Source of the DNA: Streptomyces collinus Tu 365
GTDB lineage: Bacteria; Actinomycetota; Actinomycetes; Streptomycetales; Streptomycetaceae
Assembly (NCBI RefSeq): GCF_000444875.1
Contig: NC_021985.1
Location: forward strand, 1,550,001-1,614,000
Reading direction: 5' to 3'
DNA: 64,000 nucleotides
Below, in pieces: positions 34,222-42,419 of this stretch. A program made the translations under genes and the position numbers. The notes under the pieces were generated by a model. It did no database searches. It saw only the letters and a list, made by a program, of their open reading frames with translations, and was not told the origin of the DNA. Every line of letters starts with the position of its first letter. The first letter of the stretch is position 1.

Positions 34222-35628
34222 ATGACGCGATCACTGCAGGCCGTGGCCTATCGGCGACCCTCCGCACTCGAGTCCGCGGCGGACGGGCGCCTCCTCGGGC
34301 TGGAGACGTCCCGGGGCGCTACGCCCACGGGTCTCCAGGACCATCCGCGGTTCTTCTCCGGCTTCGTGACCTCGCCTCAGATCGCCGCGGCGGCGCTGCT
34401 GGCGGTGGCCGACGTGGCGGCCGCGCGCTACTACCAGCCGCAGCTGCGCGCCTCGCTCGACCCGGTGGTGACGGGCAACGGCGACCGGCTGCGCTTCGAG
34501 TCCTTCTCCGGCTGCGGCGGGGTGTACGCCCGTCTCGACGTCCTCACCCCTGGCCTCGACGGCGGCGAGGTGGGGCACGGCACGACGAACGTGGACGTCA
34601 ACGACCCGCTGCGCGAGGCGCTGTCCCGGATCGGCTCGGACGACCCGCTGCATCTGCGCGTCGGTCCGGACGAGCTGGCGGTGACCACGCTGGACGGGCC
34701 GGTGGTGGAGAAGAAGGTCCCGCTGCCCGACCGGTGGCTGCGCGGCTTCGCCGAGGCCCAGGTCGTAGCGGCCGGGTTCGACCTGCGGGCGGAGCTGCCG
34801 GCGGACGAGGCGGTGCGGTTCCTGCGCGGGCTGCCCAAGGCGGGCGGGGCGCGGCGGGGCGCCGCGGGGCCCCGCTGGGTGGTGCCGGTGGGCCGCTCGC
34901 TGCGGCCGACGACGCGGCCGGTGCCGGGCGCGGTGTGCCTGCCGGGTCCCGAGCGGCTGGCGGCGCTGCAGCGGGTGCTGCGGCACGCCACGGCCCTGCG
35001 GGTGTACGGCCCGGCGGTCGGCGCCGCCGCTGCCGAGGCCGCCGCCTGGGAGGTGGTCCTGCCCGGCATGCGGCTGACGCTCACCCTGTCCCCGGACGCC
35101 TCGCGCGGCTTCTCCGGCGAGGGCGGCGTCCTGGACGCCCTCGCCACCGAGGAGACCGCCGAGGACGCGGAGCTGATCTCGGTACTGCTGGCGTGGGAGC
35201 CCCGTGTCGACGTGGCCGACCTCGCCGCCGCGGCGGGGCTGACGCCCGAGCGGGTGCGGGCCGCCCTGGTCCGCCTGGGTACCTCGGGCCGCGTCGGCTA
35301 CGACACGGCGGAGGCGGCCTACTTCCACCGGGAGCTGCCCTACGACGCCGAGCGCGTCGAGAAGCACAACCCCCGGCTGCGCTCGGCCCGGGCCCTGGTG
35401 GCGGCGGGCGCGGTGAGCCTGGACGGTCCGCTCGCCACGGTGACCGCCGAGGACGGGCACGCGCACCGGGTGCGGGACGAGGCCGGGGTGCTCACGTGCA
35501 GTTGTCTGTGGTGGGCGAAGTACCGGGGCGGACGCGGGCCGTGCAAACACGCGCTCGCGGTACGGATGGTGCGGCGGGGCGCCGCGGCGGAGCTTCAGCC
35601 GGCGGTCGTCGGCGGGGGTGCGCGATGA
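34222..35628 (+). CDS. SWIM zinc-finger protein
   Basis: A 468-residue protein. The C terminus carries a SWIM zinc finger, Cys426-x-Cys428-x12-Cys441-x-His443 (CSCLWWAK…GPCKH), a metal-binding module associated with DNA or protein binding. The N-terminal ~390 residues show no catalytic motif. A winged-helix-like stretch lies near 325-360 (VDVADLAAAAGLTPERVRAALVRLGTSGRV). The stop overlaps the start of the DUF6493 gene (ATGA), so the two are coupled. It is driven by a DNA-damage-type promoter. Confidence 0.88.
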   Translation: MTRSLQAVAYRRPSALESAADGRLLGLETSRGATPTGLQDHPRFFSGFVTSPQIAAAALLAVADVAAARYYQPQLRASLDPVVTGNGDRLRFESFSGCGGVYARLDVLTPGLDGGEVGHGTTNVDVNDPLREALSRIGSDDPLHLRVGPDELAVTTLDGPVVEKKVPLPDRWLRGFAEAQVVAAGFDLRAELPADEAVRFLRGLPKAGGARRGAAGPRWVVPVGRSLRPTTRPVPGAVCLPGPERLAALQRVLRHATALRVYGPAVGAAAAEAAAWEVVLPGMRLTLTLSPDASRGFSGEGGVLDALATEETAEDAELISVLLAWEPRVDVADLAAAAGLTPERVRAALVRLGTSGRVGYDTAEAAYFHRELPYDAERVEKHNPRLRSARALVAAGAVSLDGPLATVTAEDGHAHRVRDEAGVLTCSCLWWAKYRGGRGPCKHALAVRMVRRGAAAELQPAVVGGGAR

Positions 35629-38285
35629 ACGAGCTGATGGAAGCCGTACGGGCCGGGCGGACGGCGGAGACGCTGCGGCTGACGGCACGACTGACGGACG
35701 CCGAACGGCGAGCCCGCCTGGCCGAGTTGAAGGAGCTGCGCAAGGAGCTGCGGAAGACCCCGGCGTGGGAGAACCGGTCGATGAAGGTGCTGCCGGCGCT
35801 GCACCTCGCCGGGGCGGCCTGCCACACCGGAGCGGCCGCTGCCGCCGCCTGGATCGCGGCGAGCGACCTGCGCTGGAACCAGGCGCCCACCGACGCGCTG
35901 CTGCGCGCGCTGGAGGGCCGGGACACCGGCTGGCTCGCCGACGTGGCGCACCGGCTGGCGCAGCGGCCCGAGTCCGCGGGCGTGCCGTACGACCTGATGG
36001 CGGCGCTGGTGGCCCGGTCGGGGTGCGAGGTGCCGGTGACCGACCCCTACGTGATCGGATGGGTCCGGCACGTCGGCGCCGGCCGGTGCCTGAACCTGGT
36101 CGACCGGCTGCGCCGCGAGCCGCACCTGGCACCGCTGGTCGGCGGGCTGTTCACGCTCAAGGATCTCGGCGAGATCCGCTGGCTGTTCGGTGACGGACCC
36201 GGCTCGTGGCAGAGCGCCCTGGCCGCCCTGGCCCGGGAGGGCCTGCTGGACCGCGCGAGCCTGGTCGACTCCTGTGTCGCCCGGCTGCTGCGCGGCGGCG
36301 GCGGCCCCACCGACCACCGCGTCTTCCTGCCGCTGCTGACCGAGCTGGCGCTGACCCGCGAGGAGCAGCGGGCCCGGATCCCCGACTGGACCGGGCTGGC
36401 CCGGGACGCGGTCTCCCCCGTCGCCTCCCACGCCCAGGCGGTGCTCGCCGGCCTCGCGCTGGACGGCGAGCTGTCCTCGCGCCGGCTCGCCGAGGCGTCC
36501 GAGGGTCTGCTGTTCCGTGCCGAGAAGAAGCTCGTACGGGCCCAGCTCGTGCTGCTGGGCAAGGTGCTGTCCCGGGACGGCGGCGCCACGGCGGAGCTGC
36601 TGCCGGTCGTGGCCCAGGCGTTCGGGCACGAGGACAGCGAGGTGCAGGAGCGTGCGCTCAAGCTCGTCGAGCGCCATGCGAAGCGGCTCGACGACTCCGA
36701 GGCGCGCGATGGACTGGCCTGCCTGGTCCCCCAGCTCGTCCCGGCGCTGCGCACGCGGGCGGCCGCCGTGCTGGGCGTCGCCGCCGACACGGTGGAGGAG
36801 GTGTACGAGGAGGTGCTGCCGCCCGCCCCGGAGCCGGTGCGGACGGCACCCGCGCCCCGGACGGCCGAGGAAGTGGCCGAAGAGGTGGGCGCGCTGCTGG
36901 CCACGGACGGGGACGTGGCCGCCTTCGAGCGGGCGCTGGACGGCTTGGTGCGGCGCACCCACCAGGATCCGGAGGGACTGCGCGCGGCGCTCGGCCCGGT
37001 GCTCGCGACCCGCTGGTGGACCCGGACCGAGCAGCGGCACCGCTACGGCCGGGAGGACCTGTTCGGCAACACGCGTTACGGCCTGCTCACCGCCCAGGAG
37101 GGTTTGGAGCTCCTGCTCGCGACCCTGCACGGCGTGGTGAGCACGCACACCCTGCACGAGGGGATGCGGCGCCGGACGAGTGAGTACGAGTGCGTGCACA
37201 GCGGCCTCTCCCGGGTCTTCGACGCCCGGCTGCGGGAGGTGGCCTACCGGCTGCGCACGGACCCGATGCCGCTGCTGCTGGCCATGCCGTCCTGGAGCAC
37301 GGGGCTGCTGGAGCCGGAGGAGCTGGTGGACCGGCTCGCCGAGTACCGGCGACTGGACGCCCGGGTGGGCGCGGCCGACTTCGCCCAGGCGCTGCTGCGG
37401 GTGCGCCGGGACGACCGTGCGGCGGCCGAGCAGGCGGCACGGCGGGCGAGAGCGCTCGGCACCCCGGAGGGGACGCGGCTGGCGCGCTGGCTGGCCGGGG
37501 TGAACACCCTTCCGTCTTCCGCGCGGCGCACCAGAGGCGTCCGGATCCTGCTGGAGTCGACCGAACTCCCGGAGCTGCAGGACGGTTTCCCGCCGGAGTT
37601 CCAGCGGCTCGGCCGGCCGACGTCGGTGTTCGCCGACCGCTGGCACTGCGCCCACTGGGACCGGTCGATACGCGGGCACTGGCTCGCCGTGCTGCCGGAG
37701 CGCCGCGAGATGGTCGCGGCGCGACTGCTGGGCGATCTCGCGGGCACGGCGGTGGACGACGAGCGGGGCGCCGCCGTCCTTCCGCTGCTCGCCGAGTCCG
37801 GGGGCGAGGCGGGCGAGGCGGTGCACCTGTGCGTGGCGTACGGGCTCGGTGCGCGGCACGCCGAGGACCGGCTGGCCGCCGTGGACGCCCTGCTGGTGCT
37901 CGCCGCCCGCGGGGAGCTGGACGCGGCCCGGCTGGGAGCGGATCTGGGCGAGCTGGTGGGGCGGGGTGCGGTGAAGCCGCAGCGGCTGGCGGACTCGGCG
38001 CGGACGGCGGCGGCGACCGGGGCCAACGCGACGATGTGGGAGATGCTCCGGCACGTCCTGCCCGTGCCGCTGGCCGGCCTCGCGGGCGCCCGCCCGGAGG
38101 CCGCCGCCGTGGCGGCCAGGGGGCTCGGTGACCTGCTGGCGGTGGCGGCGGAGTGCGCCGAGCGGTCCGGGGCGAAGGGCGACGTGGCTCACCTGGCGGC
38201 GACCGCCGCCCGGCGCGGTTCCTCCCGCCTGGTCACCCAGGCGCGGCGGCTGCGGGACGCGCTGGCCGAGGAGGTGGCGGCCTGA
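35625..38285 (+). CDS. DUF6493-like large helical-repeat protein
   Basis: An 886-residue, mostly alpha-helical soluble protein. Repeated Leu-rich helices in the middle (about 215-420) look like HEAT/ARM-type repeats (LLPVVAQAFGHEDSEVQERALKLVERHAKRL). Residues 430-480 contain an acidic, Pro-rich linker. The C-terminal third is again helical, with a conserved-looking WHCAHWDRSIRGHW segment. No enzyme motif is seen. It begins inside the SWIM stop codon, so the two proteins probably act together. Function unknown; the DUF name is from recollection of similar SWIM neighbours. Confidence 0.82.
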   Translation: MNELMEAVRAGRTAETLRLTARLTDAERRARLAELKELRKELRKTPAWENRSMKVLPALHLAGAACHTGAAAAAAWIAASDLRWNQAPTDALLRALEGRDTGWLADVAHRLAQRPESAGVPYDLMAALVARSGCEVPVTDPYVIGWVRHVGAGRCLNLVDRLRREPHLAPLVGGLFTLKDLGEIRWLFGDGPGSWQSALAALAREGLLDRASLVDSCVARLLRGGGGPTDHRVFLPLLTELALTREEQRARIPDWTGLARDAVSPVASHAQAVLAGLALDGELSSRRLAEASEGLLFRAEKKLVRAQLVLLGKVLSRDGGATAELLPVVAQAFGHEDSEVQERALKLVERHAKRLDDSEARDGLACLVPQLVPALRTRAAAVLGVAADTVEEVYEEVLPPAPEPVRTAPAPRTAEEVAEEVGALLATDGDVAAFERALDGLVRRTHQDPEGLRAALGPVLATRWWTRTEQRHRYGREDLFGNTRYGLLTAQEGLELLLATLHGVVSTHTLHEGMRRRTSEYECVHSGLSRVFDARLREVAYRLRTDPMPLLLAMPSWSTGLLEPEELVDRLAEYRRLDARVGAADFAQALLRVRRDDRAAAEQAARRARALGTPEGTRLARWLAGVNTLPSSARRTRGVRILLESTELPELQDGFPPEFQRLGRPTSVFADRWHCAHWDRSIRGHWLAVLPERREMVAARLLGDLAGTAVDDERGAAVLPLLAESGGEAGEAVHLCVAYGLGARHAEDRLAAVDALLVLAARGELDAARLGADLGELVGRGAVKPQRLADSARTAAATGANATMWEMLRHVLPVPLAGLAGARPEAAAVAARGLGDLLAVAAECAERSGAKGDVAHLAATAARRGSSRLVTQARRLRDALAEEVAA

Positions 38286-38383
38286 TTCACCTCGATGACG
38301 GCCCGGGTACGGGCTACGGCTGCACCCCCAACTGTAGAAATTGCAACAAAAAGGGCGGAAGCATGCTTTACCCATCGGTCACA

Positions 38384-38400
38384 GAACGTTCGTGATCACG
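38384..38400. promoter_or_regulatory. Adjoining palindromes upstream of the ACT-GNAT gene
   Basis: GAACGTTC (38384-38391) and CGTGATCACG (38391-38400) are two perfect palindromes sharing one base, about 27 bp before the start codon. Upstream lies AT-rich sequence (38330-38372). This is a candidate operator. Confidence 0.45.
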
Positions 38401-38426
38401 CAACACCGTTCCTTCACAGTGGCTGC

Positions 38427-39878
38427 ATGACTCCAGACATGTCTCAGTCGAACCGGGCCCGGCACGGACGGCCCGCGCACCACTGGCGGCGCGATCTCGT
38501 CGAGCTCGCCGCCCTGTTCACGGCGGTCGCGGTGGCGGACGCGGTGGCGAACCTGATCGGGCACGGGCCCGACGGTCCGGCGCTGCTGGTGATCTCGGCC
38601 CTGGCGCTGGCCGCGACGGCGGGCTTCCACACCTGGTGGGCCCGCCGCCACGGCCACGCACCGCCGCCCGCCGGCGATACCGGCGCCCGGCCGGCCGCCG
38701 AGGGGCGGCCGGCCGGGCACTCGCCGGAGGCCGGCCGCTCGGAGCGGGACGGGGACGCGGCGAGCACGTTGTGGCGGATGCGGACGACGGTGAAGGACGA
38801 GCCGGGCTCGCTGGCCTCGCTGTGCGCGGCCCTGGCCGGGCGGCGGGTCGACATCCTGAGCCTGCAGACGCACCCGCTCGCCGACGGCACGGTCGACGAG
38901 TTCCTGCTGCGCGCACCGGGGTCGCTGACGGCGGACGAGATCACCCGGGCGGTCTCGCTGGCCGGGGGCGTGTCCACATGGATCGAGCGGGCCGACGCCC
39001 ACGACCTGGTGGACGCACCGACCCGGGTACTGGGTCTCGCCACGCGCACCGCACTGGACCCGGCGGAACTGCCCCTTGCCCTGCGGCAGTTGCTCGGCCG
39101 GTGCACGATCCGTTCGCTGCCCGCGAAGCCGGCCGGGGGTGGTCGCGGGCCGGAGCCGGTGCCGGTGGAGGGCGCCCTGGAGGACACCGTCATGCGGCTG
39201 CGGGCACCGGAGGGCGGTGTGATCACCGTCGAGCGGGCGTACCTGCCGTTCACCCCGACCGAGTTCGCGCGGGCCAGGGCCCTGGTGGAGCTGGACAGCC
39301 GGCTCGGACCGCGCATCCCGGACGGCCAGCACGTGCTGACGCTGCCCGAGGGGAACGACATCATGGTGCGCCGGGTGGACACCGGTGACCTGGCGGCGGC
39401 CCGGGCGATGCACGAGCGGTGCTCCAGGCGCACCCTCGACATGCGGTACCACGGGCCCGTGGGCGATGCCGACCGCTACCTGAACCACCTGCTCAGCCCC
39501 CGCTTCGGGCGGACCCTGGCCGCGCAGACGCCCTCGGGGCGCGTCGTCGGCCTCGGCCATCTGCTGTGGGACGGCGACGAGACGGAGGTCGCCCTGCTCG
39601 TCGAGGACGCCTGGCAGCGGCGCGGGGTCGGCGCCGAACTGCTGGGCCGGCTGGTGGCGATGGCGGTGGAGGCGGGCTGCGAGAGCGTGTACGCGGTGAC
39701 GCAGGCGTCCAACACCGGCATGGTGGCCGCGATGCGCGGCCTCGGGCTCCCCCTGGACTACCAGATCGAGGAGGGCACCCTGGTGGTCACCGCCCGCCTC
39801 GGCGCCGCAGCGACACCCGCGCTGCCGCCGCACGACGCGACCGCGCAGCACCTCGGCGGCCGGGGTCACCGCGACTGA
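38427..39878 (+). CDS. Membrane-anchored ACT-GNAT protein
   Basis: A 483-residue protein. Two hydrophobic segments at about 25-47 and 52-72 suggest a membrane anchor. An ACT-like domain lies at about 112-185 (RMRTTVKDEPGSLASLCAALAGRRVDILSLQTHP) and a GNAT acetyltransferase domain at about 310-450, with the CoA loop DAWQRRGVGAELLGRLV. ACT domains bind amino acids, so acetylation may respond to amino-acid levels; this is inference. No ribosome-binding site is seen before ATG 38427. Confidence 0.85.
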   Translation: MTPDMSQSNRARHGRPAHHWRRDLVELAALFTAVAVADAVANLIGHGPDGPALLVISALALAATAGFHTWWARRHGHAPPPAGDTGARPAAEGRPAGHSPEAGRSERDGDAASTLWRMRTTVKDEPGSLASLCAALAGRRVDILSLQTHPLADGTVDEFLLRAPGSLTADEITRAVSLAGGVSTWIERADAHDLVDAPTRVLGLATRTALDPAELPLALRQLLGRCTIRSLPAKPAGGGRGPEPVPVEGALEDTVMRLRAPEGGVITVERAYLPFTPTEFARARALVELDSRLGPRIPDGQHVLTLPEGNDIMVRRVDTGDLAAARAMHERCSRRTLDMRYHGPVGDADRYLNHLLSPRFGRTLAAQTPSGRVVGLGHLLWDGDETEVALLVEDAWQRRGVGAELLGRLVAMAVEAGCESVYAVTQASNTGMVAAMRGLGLPLDYQIEEGTLVVTARLGAAATPALPPHDATAQHLGGRGHRD

Positions 39879-40575
39879 CCCCGCCCCACCGGGGGCTCGG
39901 CCGGCCGGGGCCGGGCGAACGGCTCGGCCTACGGCTCGCCGGGCTCCGACGAACGGGGGCCGGGCGGCTTGGCGGACAGCTCATCGAACGGCTGCCGGGA
40001 AGCCCGGCGAACTGTGCGCGGCGCGGCCCGGCGGATGACTGGCCGAACGACTGCCGATGGCCGGGCAGACGGTTCGGCGGCCGGCCCGACACACGGCACA
40101 CCGCCGAACGACTGCCGGACGGCCGAGCAGACGGTTCGGCGGCCGGTCCGACACACGGCACACCGGACGGGCCAGCGGACGGTGTGCCGACGGCTCACCG
40201 CTTGCTCGACGAGCGGCTGCCGAACGGCCCGGCGCCGGCGGCGTGGCGAATCAGCGCCACCGGTCCGCTCCCCAGCAGCTCGCCGCACGACCCGGCGGCC
40301 GGCCCCGACGACAGCTCGCCAAACGTCCGCCGGACGGCCCGGCAGACGGCCTGCGGCCGACCCGGCGGACGACTCACCCAACGACTCCCCGGACAGCCCG
40401 GCGCCCGAACGGGCGGACAGCGCGCCGCACCAACGGGCGGACACCCCACCGAGCGATCGGGCGGGCACCCCACCGAACGCATGGGCGGGCACGCGCATGG
40501 GCAGGCGCCCCACCGAGCGCATGGGCGGACGGCCCACCGAGCGCATGGGCGGACGGCCCACCGAGCGCATGGGTG
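39879..40575. repeat. Repeat-filled convergent intergenic region
   Basis: About 700 bp between convergent genes with no supported gene. Every frame is open because of composition and repeats. A tandem ~61-bp repeat spans 40042-40164 (two copies, few differences). The motif CCGAACGACTGCC and its variants recur through 39925-40230. A 24-bp tandem unit (core CCGAGCGCATGGGCGGACGG) is repeated three times at 40511-40582, with decayed copies upstream from about 40448. The region looks like expanding minisatellite DNA. Confidence 0.6.
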
Positions 40576-40605
40576 GACGGCCCGGCGGGCGTCCGCCGGG
40601 CCGTC
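40576..40605 (-). terminator. Terminator hairpin of the PLP-enzyme gene
   Basis: GACGGCCCGGCGG pairs with CCGCCGGGCCGTC over a 4-nt loop (GCGT), a perfect 13-bp stem 16 nt past the stop of the minus-strand gene. Its left arm overlaps the third 24-bp repeat unit. Confidence 0.75.
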
Positions 40606-40621
40606 TTCGTGCGCAACCCCG

Positions 40622-41821
40622 TCAGCGCACGGCTTCCCGCAGCGGTGCCGCGGTGCGGCTCCGCTCCCCCAGGGCGTGATCGAGGTCGGCCCACAGGTCG
40701 TCGACGTCCTCCAGGCCCACGGACATCCGCAGCAGCCTGTCGCTCACCCCGGCGCCGCGCCGGTCGTCGGCGTCGACGATGCGGTGGCTGATGGAAGCGG
40801 GGTGCTGGATGAGGGTGTCGACGCTGCCCAGGCTCACCGCCGGGGTGATCAGCCCGACCCGGGAGATCACCTCGTGCGGGTCGCCGTGCACCTCGAAGGC
40901 GACCATCGCGCCGCCGAGGCGCGGGTAGTGGACGCGGGCCACGCGCGGGTCGGCGGCGAGCCGGCCGGCGATCTCGGCGGCGCTCGCCGAGGCGGCCCGG
41001 ACCCGGACCGGCAGCGTGGACAGGCCCCTGAGCAGCAGGTAGCCGGCCAGCGGGTGCAGGACACCACCCGTGGCGAAACGTATCTTCCGGAGCTGTCCGG
41101 CGAACTCCTCGTCGCAGGCGACGACGCCGGCCAGCACGTCGCCGTGGCCGCCGATGTACTTGGTGGCGCTGTGCAGCACCAGACGCGCGCCGTGTTCGGC
41201 GGGACGCTGCAGGACGGGGGTGGCGAAGGTGTTGTCGGCCAGCAGCGGCACCTGCCCGCAGGAGTGGGCGACGGCCCGCAGGTCGACCTCGGCGAGCGTG
41301 GGGTTGGCCGGGGACTCGACCATCACCAGACCGGTGTCGGGGCGCAGCGCGTCCGCGATCCCGGCCGGGTCGGTCCAGGTCACCTCGGAGCCGAGGAGCC
41401 CGGCGGTCAGCAGGTGGTCGCTGCATCCGTACAGGGGGCGTACCGCGACGACGTGGCGCAGGCCGAGGGCGGAGCGGGCGAGGAGGACCGCGCTGAGCGC
41501 CGCCATGCCGCTGGCGAAGGCGACGGCGGACTCGGTGCCCTCCAGCCTGGCCAGGGCGGTCTCGAAGCGGGCGACGGTCGGGTTGCCGAGGCGGCCGTAG
41601 ATCGGCGGTCCGTCCGGGTCGGCGCCGTCGGTGGCGAAGGCGTCGATGCGCGCGGCCTCCCCGCGGCTGTCGAAGGAGGGGTAGGTGGTGGACAGATCGA
41701 TGGGCGGGGCGTGCAGGCCCTGGCGGGCGAGGTCGTCGCGGCCGGCGTGGACGGCCTCGGTGGCCAGTGCTCTCGATGCGGTGCGTACGTCGTCGTAGGC
41801 ACCCGTGCTCGCTGTGTCCAT
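40622..41821 (-). CDS. Cystathionine gamma-lyase/synthase family PLP enzyme
   Basis: A 399-residue trans-sulfuration-family enzyme. Landmarks are IYGRLGNPTVARFE, VAFASGMAALSAVLLA, VESPANPTLAEVDL, the PLP Asp in LLADNTFATPV and the Schiff-base Lys in HSATKYIGGHGD. It acts on cystathionine, homocysteine, methionine or O-acyl-homoserine; sequence alone does not decide between lyase and synthase. The divergent Lrp-type regulator fits control by a sulfur amino acid. Confidence 0.88.
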   Translation of the reverse strand: MDTASTGAYDDVRTASRALATEAVHAGRDDLARQGLHAPPIDLSTTYPSFDSRGEAARIDAFATDGADPDGPPIYGRLGNPTVARFETALARLEGTESAVAFASGMAALSAVLLARSALGLRHVVAVRPLYGCSDHLLTAGLLGSEVTWTDPAGIADALRPDTGLVMVESPANPTLAEVDLRAVAHSCGQVPLLADNTFATPVLQRPAEHGARLVLHSATKYIGGHGDVLAGVVACDEEFAGQLRKIRFATGGVLHPLAGYLLLRGLSTLPVRVRAASASAAEIAGRLAADPRVARVHYPRLGGAMVAFEVHGDPHEVISRVGLITPAVSLGSVDTLIQHPASISHRIVDADDRRGAGVSDRLLRMSVGLEDVDDLWADLDHALGERSRTAAPLREAVR

Positions 41822-41839
41822 GGGCGGAAGAGTGAACAG

Positions 41840-41850
41840 TGAACGGTTCA
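41840..41850. promoter_or_regulatory. TGAAC dyad in the divergent PLP-enzyme/Lrp region
   Basis: TGAACGGTTCA is a perfect odd-centred palindrome, preceded by another TGAAC at 41833-41837. It lies 19 bp upstream of the PLP-enzyme start and is a likely Lrp-type operator. Confidence 0.5.
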
Positions 41851-41869
41851 GCGGAATCGAACGCCGTGC

Positions 41870-41890
41870 TACGTTCGGCCAATGGCCGAA
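41870..41890 (+). promoter_or_regulatory. Leaderless promoter and palindrome over the Lrp start codon
   Basis: TACGTT (41870-41875) is a -10 box 6 nt before ATG 41882. TTCGGCCAATGGCCGAA (41874-41890) is a 17-bp palindrome centred on the A of the start codon. Binding there would block both transcription and translation of the regulator. Confidence 0.55.
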
Positions 41891-42361
41891 TCTGTCGTAC
41901 TGGATCCGGTGGACCTCCATCTGCTGCGCCTCCTGCAGAACGACGCCCGGACCACCTACCGCGATCTCGCCGCCCAGGTGGGCGTCGCGCCGTCCACCTG
42001 CCTGGACCGGGTGACCCGGCTGCGCCGCTCCGGTGTGATCCTCGGCCACCAGTTGCGGCTGGACCCGGCGAAGCTCGGACGCGGTCTGGAGGCACTGCTG
42101 TCGGTGCAGGTCAGACCGCACCGGCGGGAGCTGGTGGGACCGTTCGTGGAACGCATCCGCGCGCTGCCGGAGTCACGGACCGTGTTCCATCTGACCGGAC
42201 CGGACGACTACCTGGTGCACGTGGCCGTGGCGGACATGACCGATCTGCAGCGGCTGGTTCTGGACGAGTTCACGGCGCACCGGGAAGTGGCCCGGGTGGA
42301 GACCCGGTTGATCTTCCAGCAGTGGGACTGCGGGCCGCTGCTGCCCCCGGCCACGCCCTGA
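41882..42361 (+). CDS. Lrp/AsnC-family transcriptional regulator
   Basis: A 159-residue regulator with an N-terminal winged helix (LLRLLQNDARTTYRDLAAQVGVAPSTCLDRVTRLRRSGVI) and a C-terminal RAM/ACT-like ligand domain (FHLTGPDDYLVHVAVADM). It is divergent from the Cys/Met PLP enzyme over 60 bp and most likely controls it in response to an amino acid. No Shine-Dalgarno sequence is present. Confidence 0.92.
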   Translation: MAESVVLDPVDLHLLRLLQNDARTTYRDLAAQVGVAPSTCLDRVTRLRRSGVILGHQLRLDPAKLGRGLEALLSVQVRPHRRELVGPFVERIRALPESRTVFHLTGPDDYLVHVAVADMTDLQRLVLDEFTAHREVARVETRLIFQQWDCGPLLPPATP

Positions 42362-42419
42362 GCGGAATCCCGCGATACGCGGGTGACGCGGCCGCGGTCG
42401 CCGTACGAGGATGGGCGGC

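Noticed and set aside
40448..40582. 24-bp repeats considered as a CRISPR array
   Set aside because: The units are directly tandem with no unique spacers, and no cas genes are present.
39969..40791. Several long frames in the repeat region 39.9-40.8 kb, including repeated AHRAHGRT-like peptides
   Set aside because: All six frames are open because of repeats whose period is a multiple of three. There is no ribosome-binding site, domain or codon bias.
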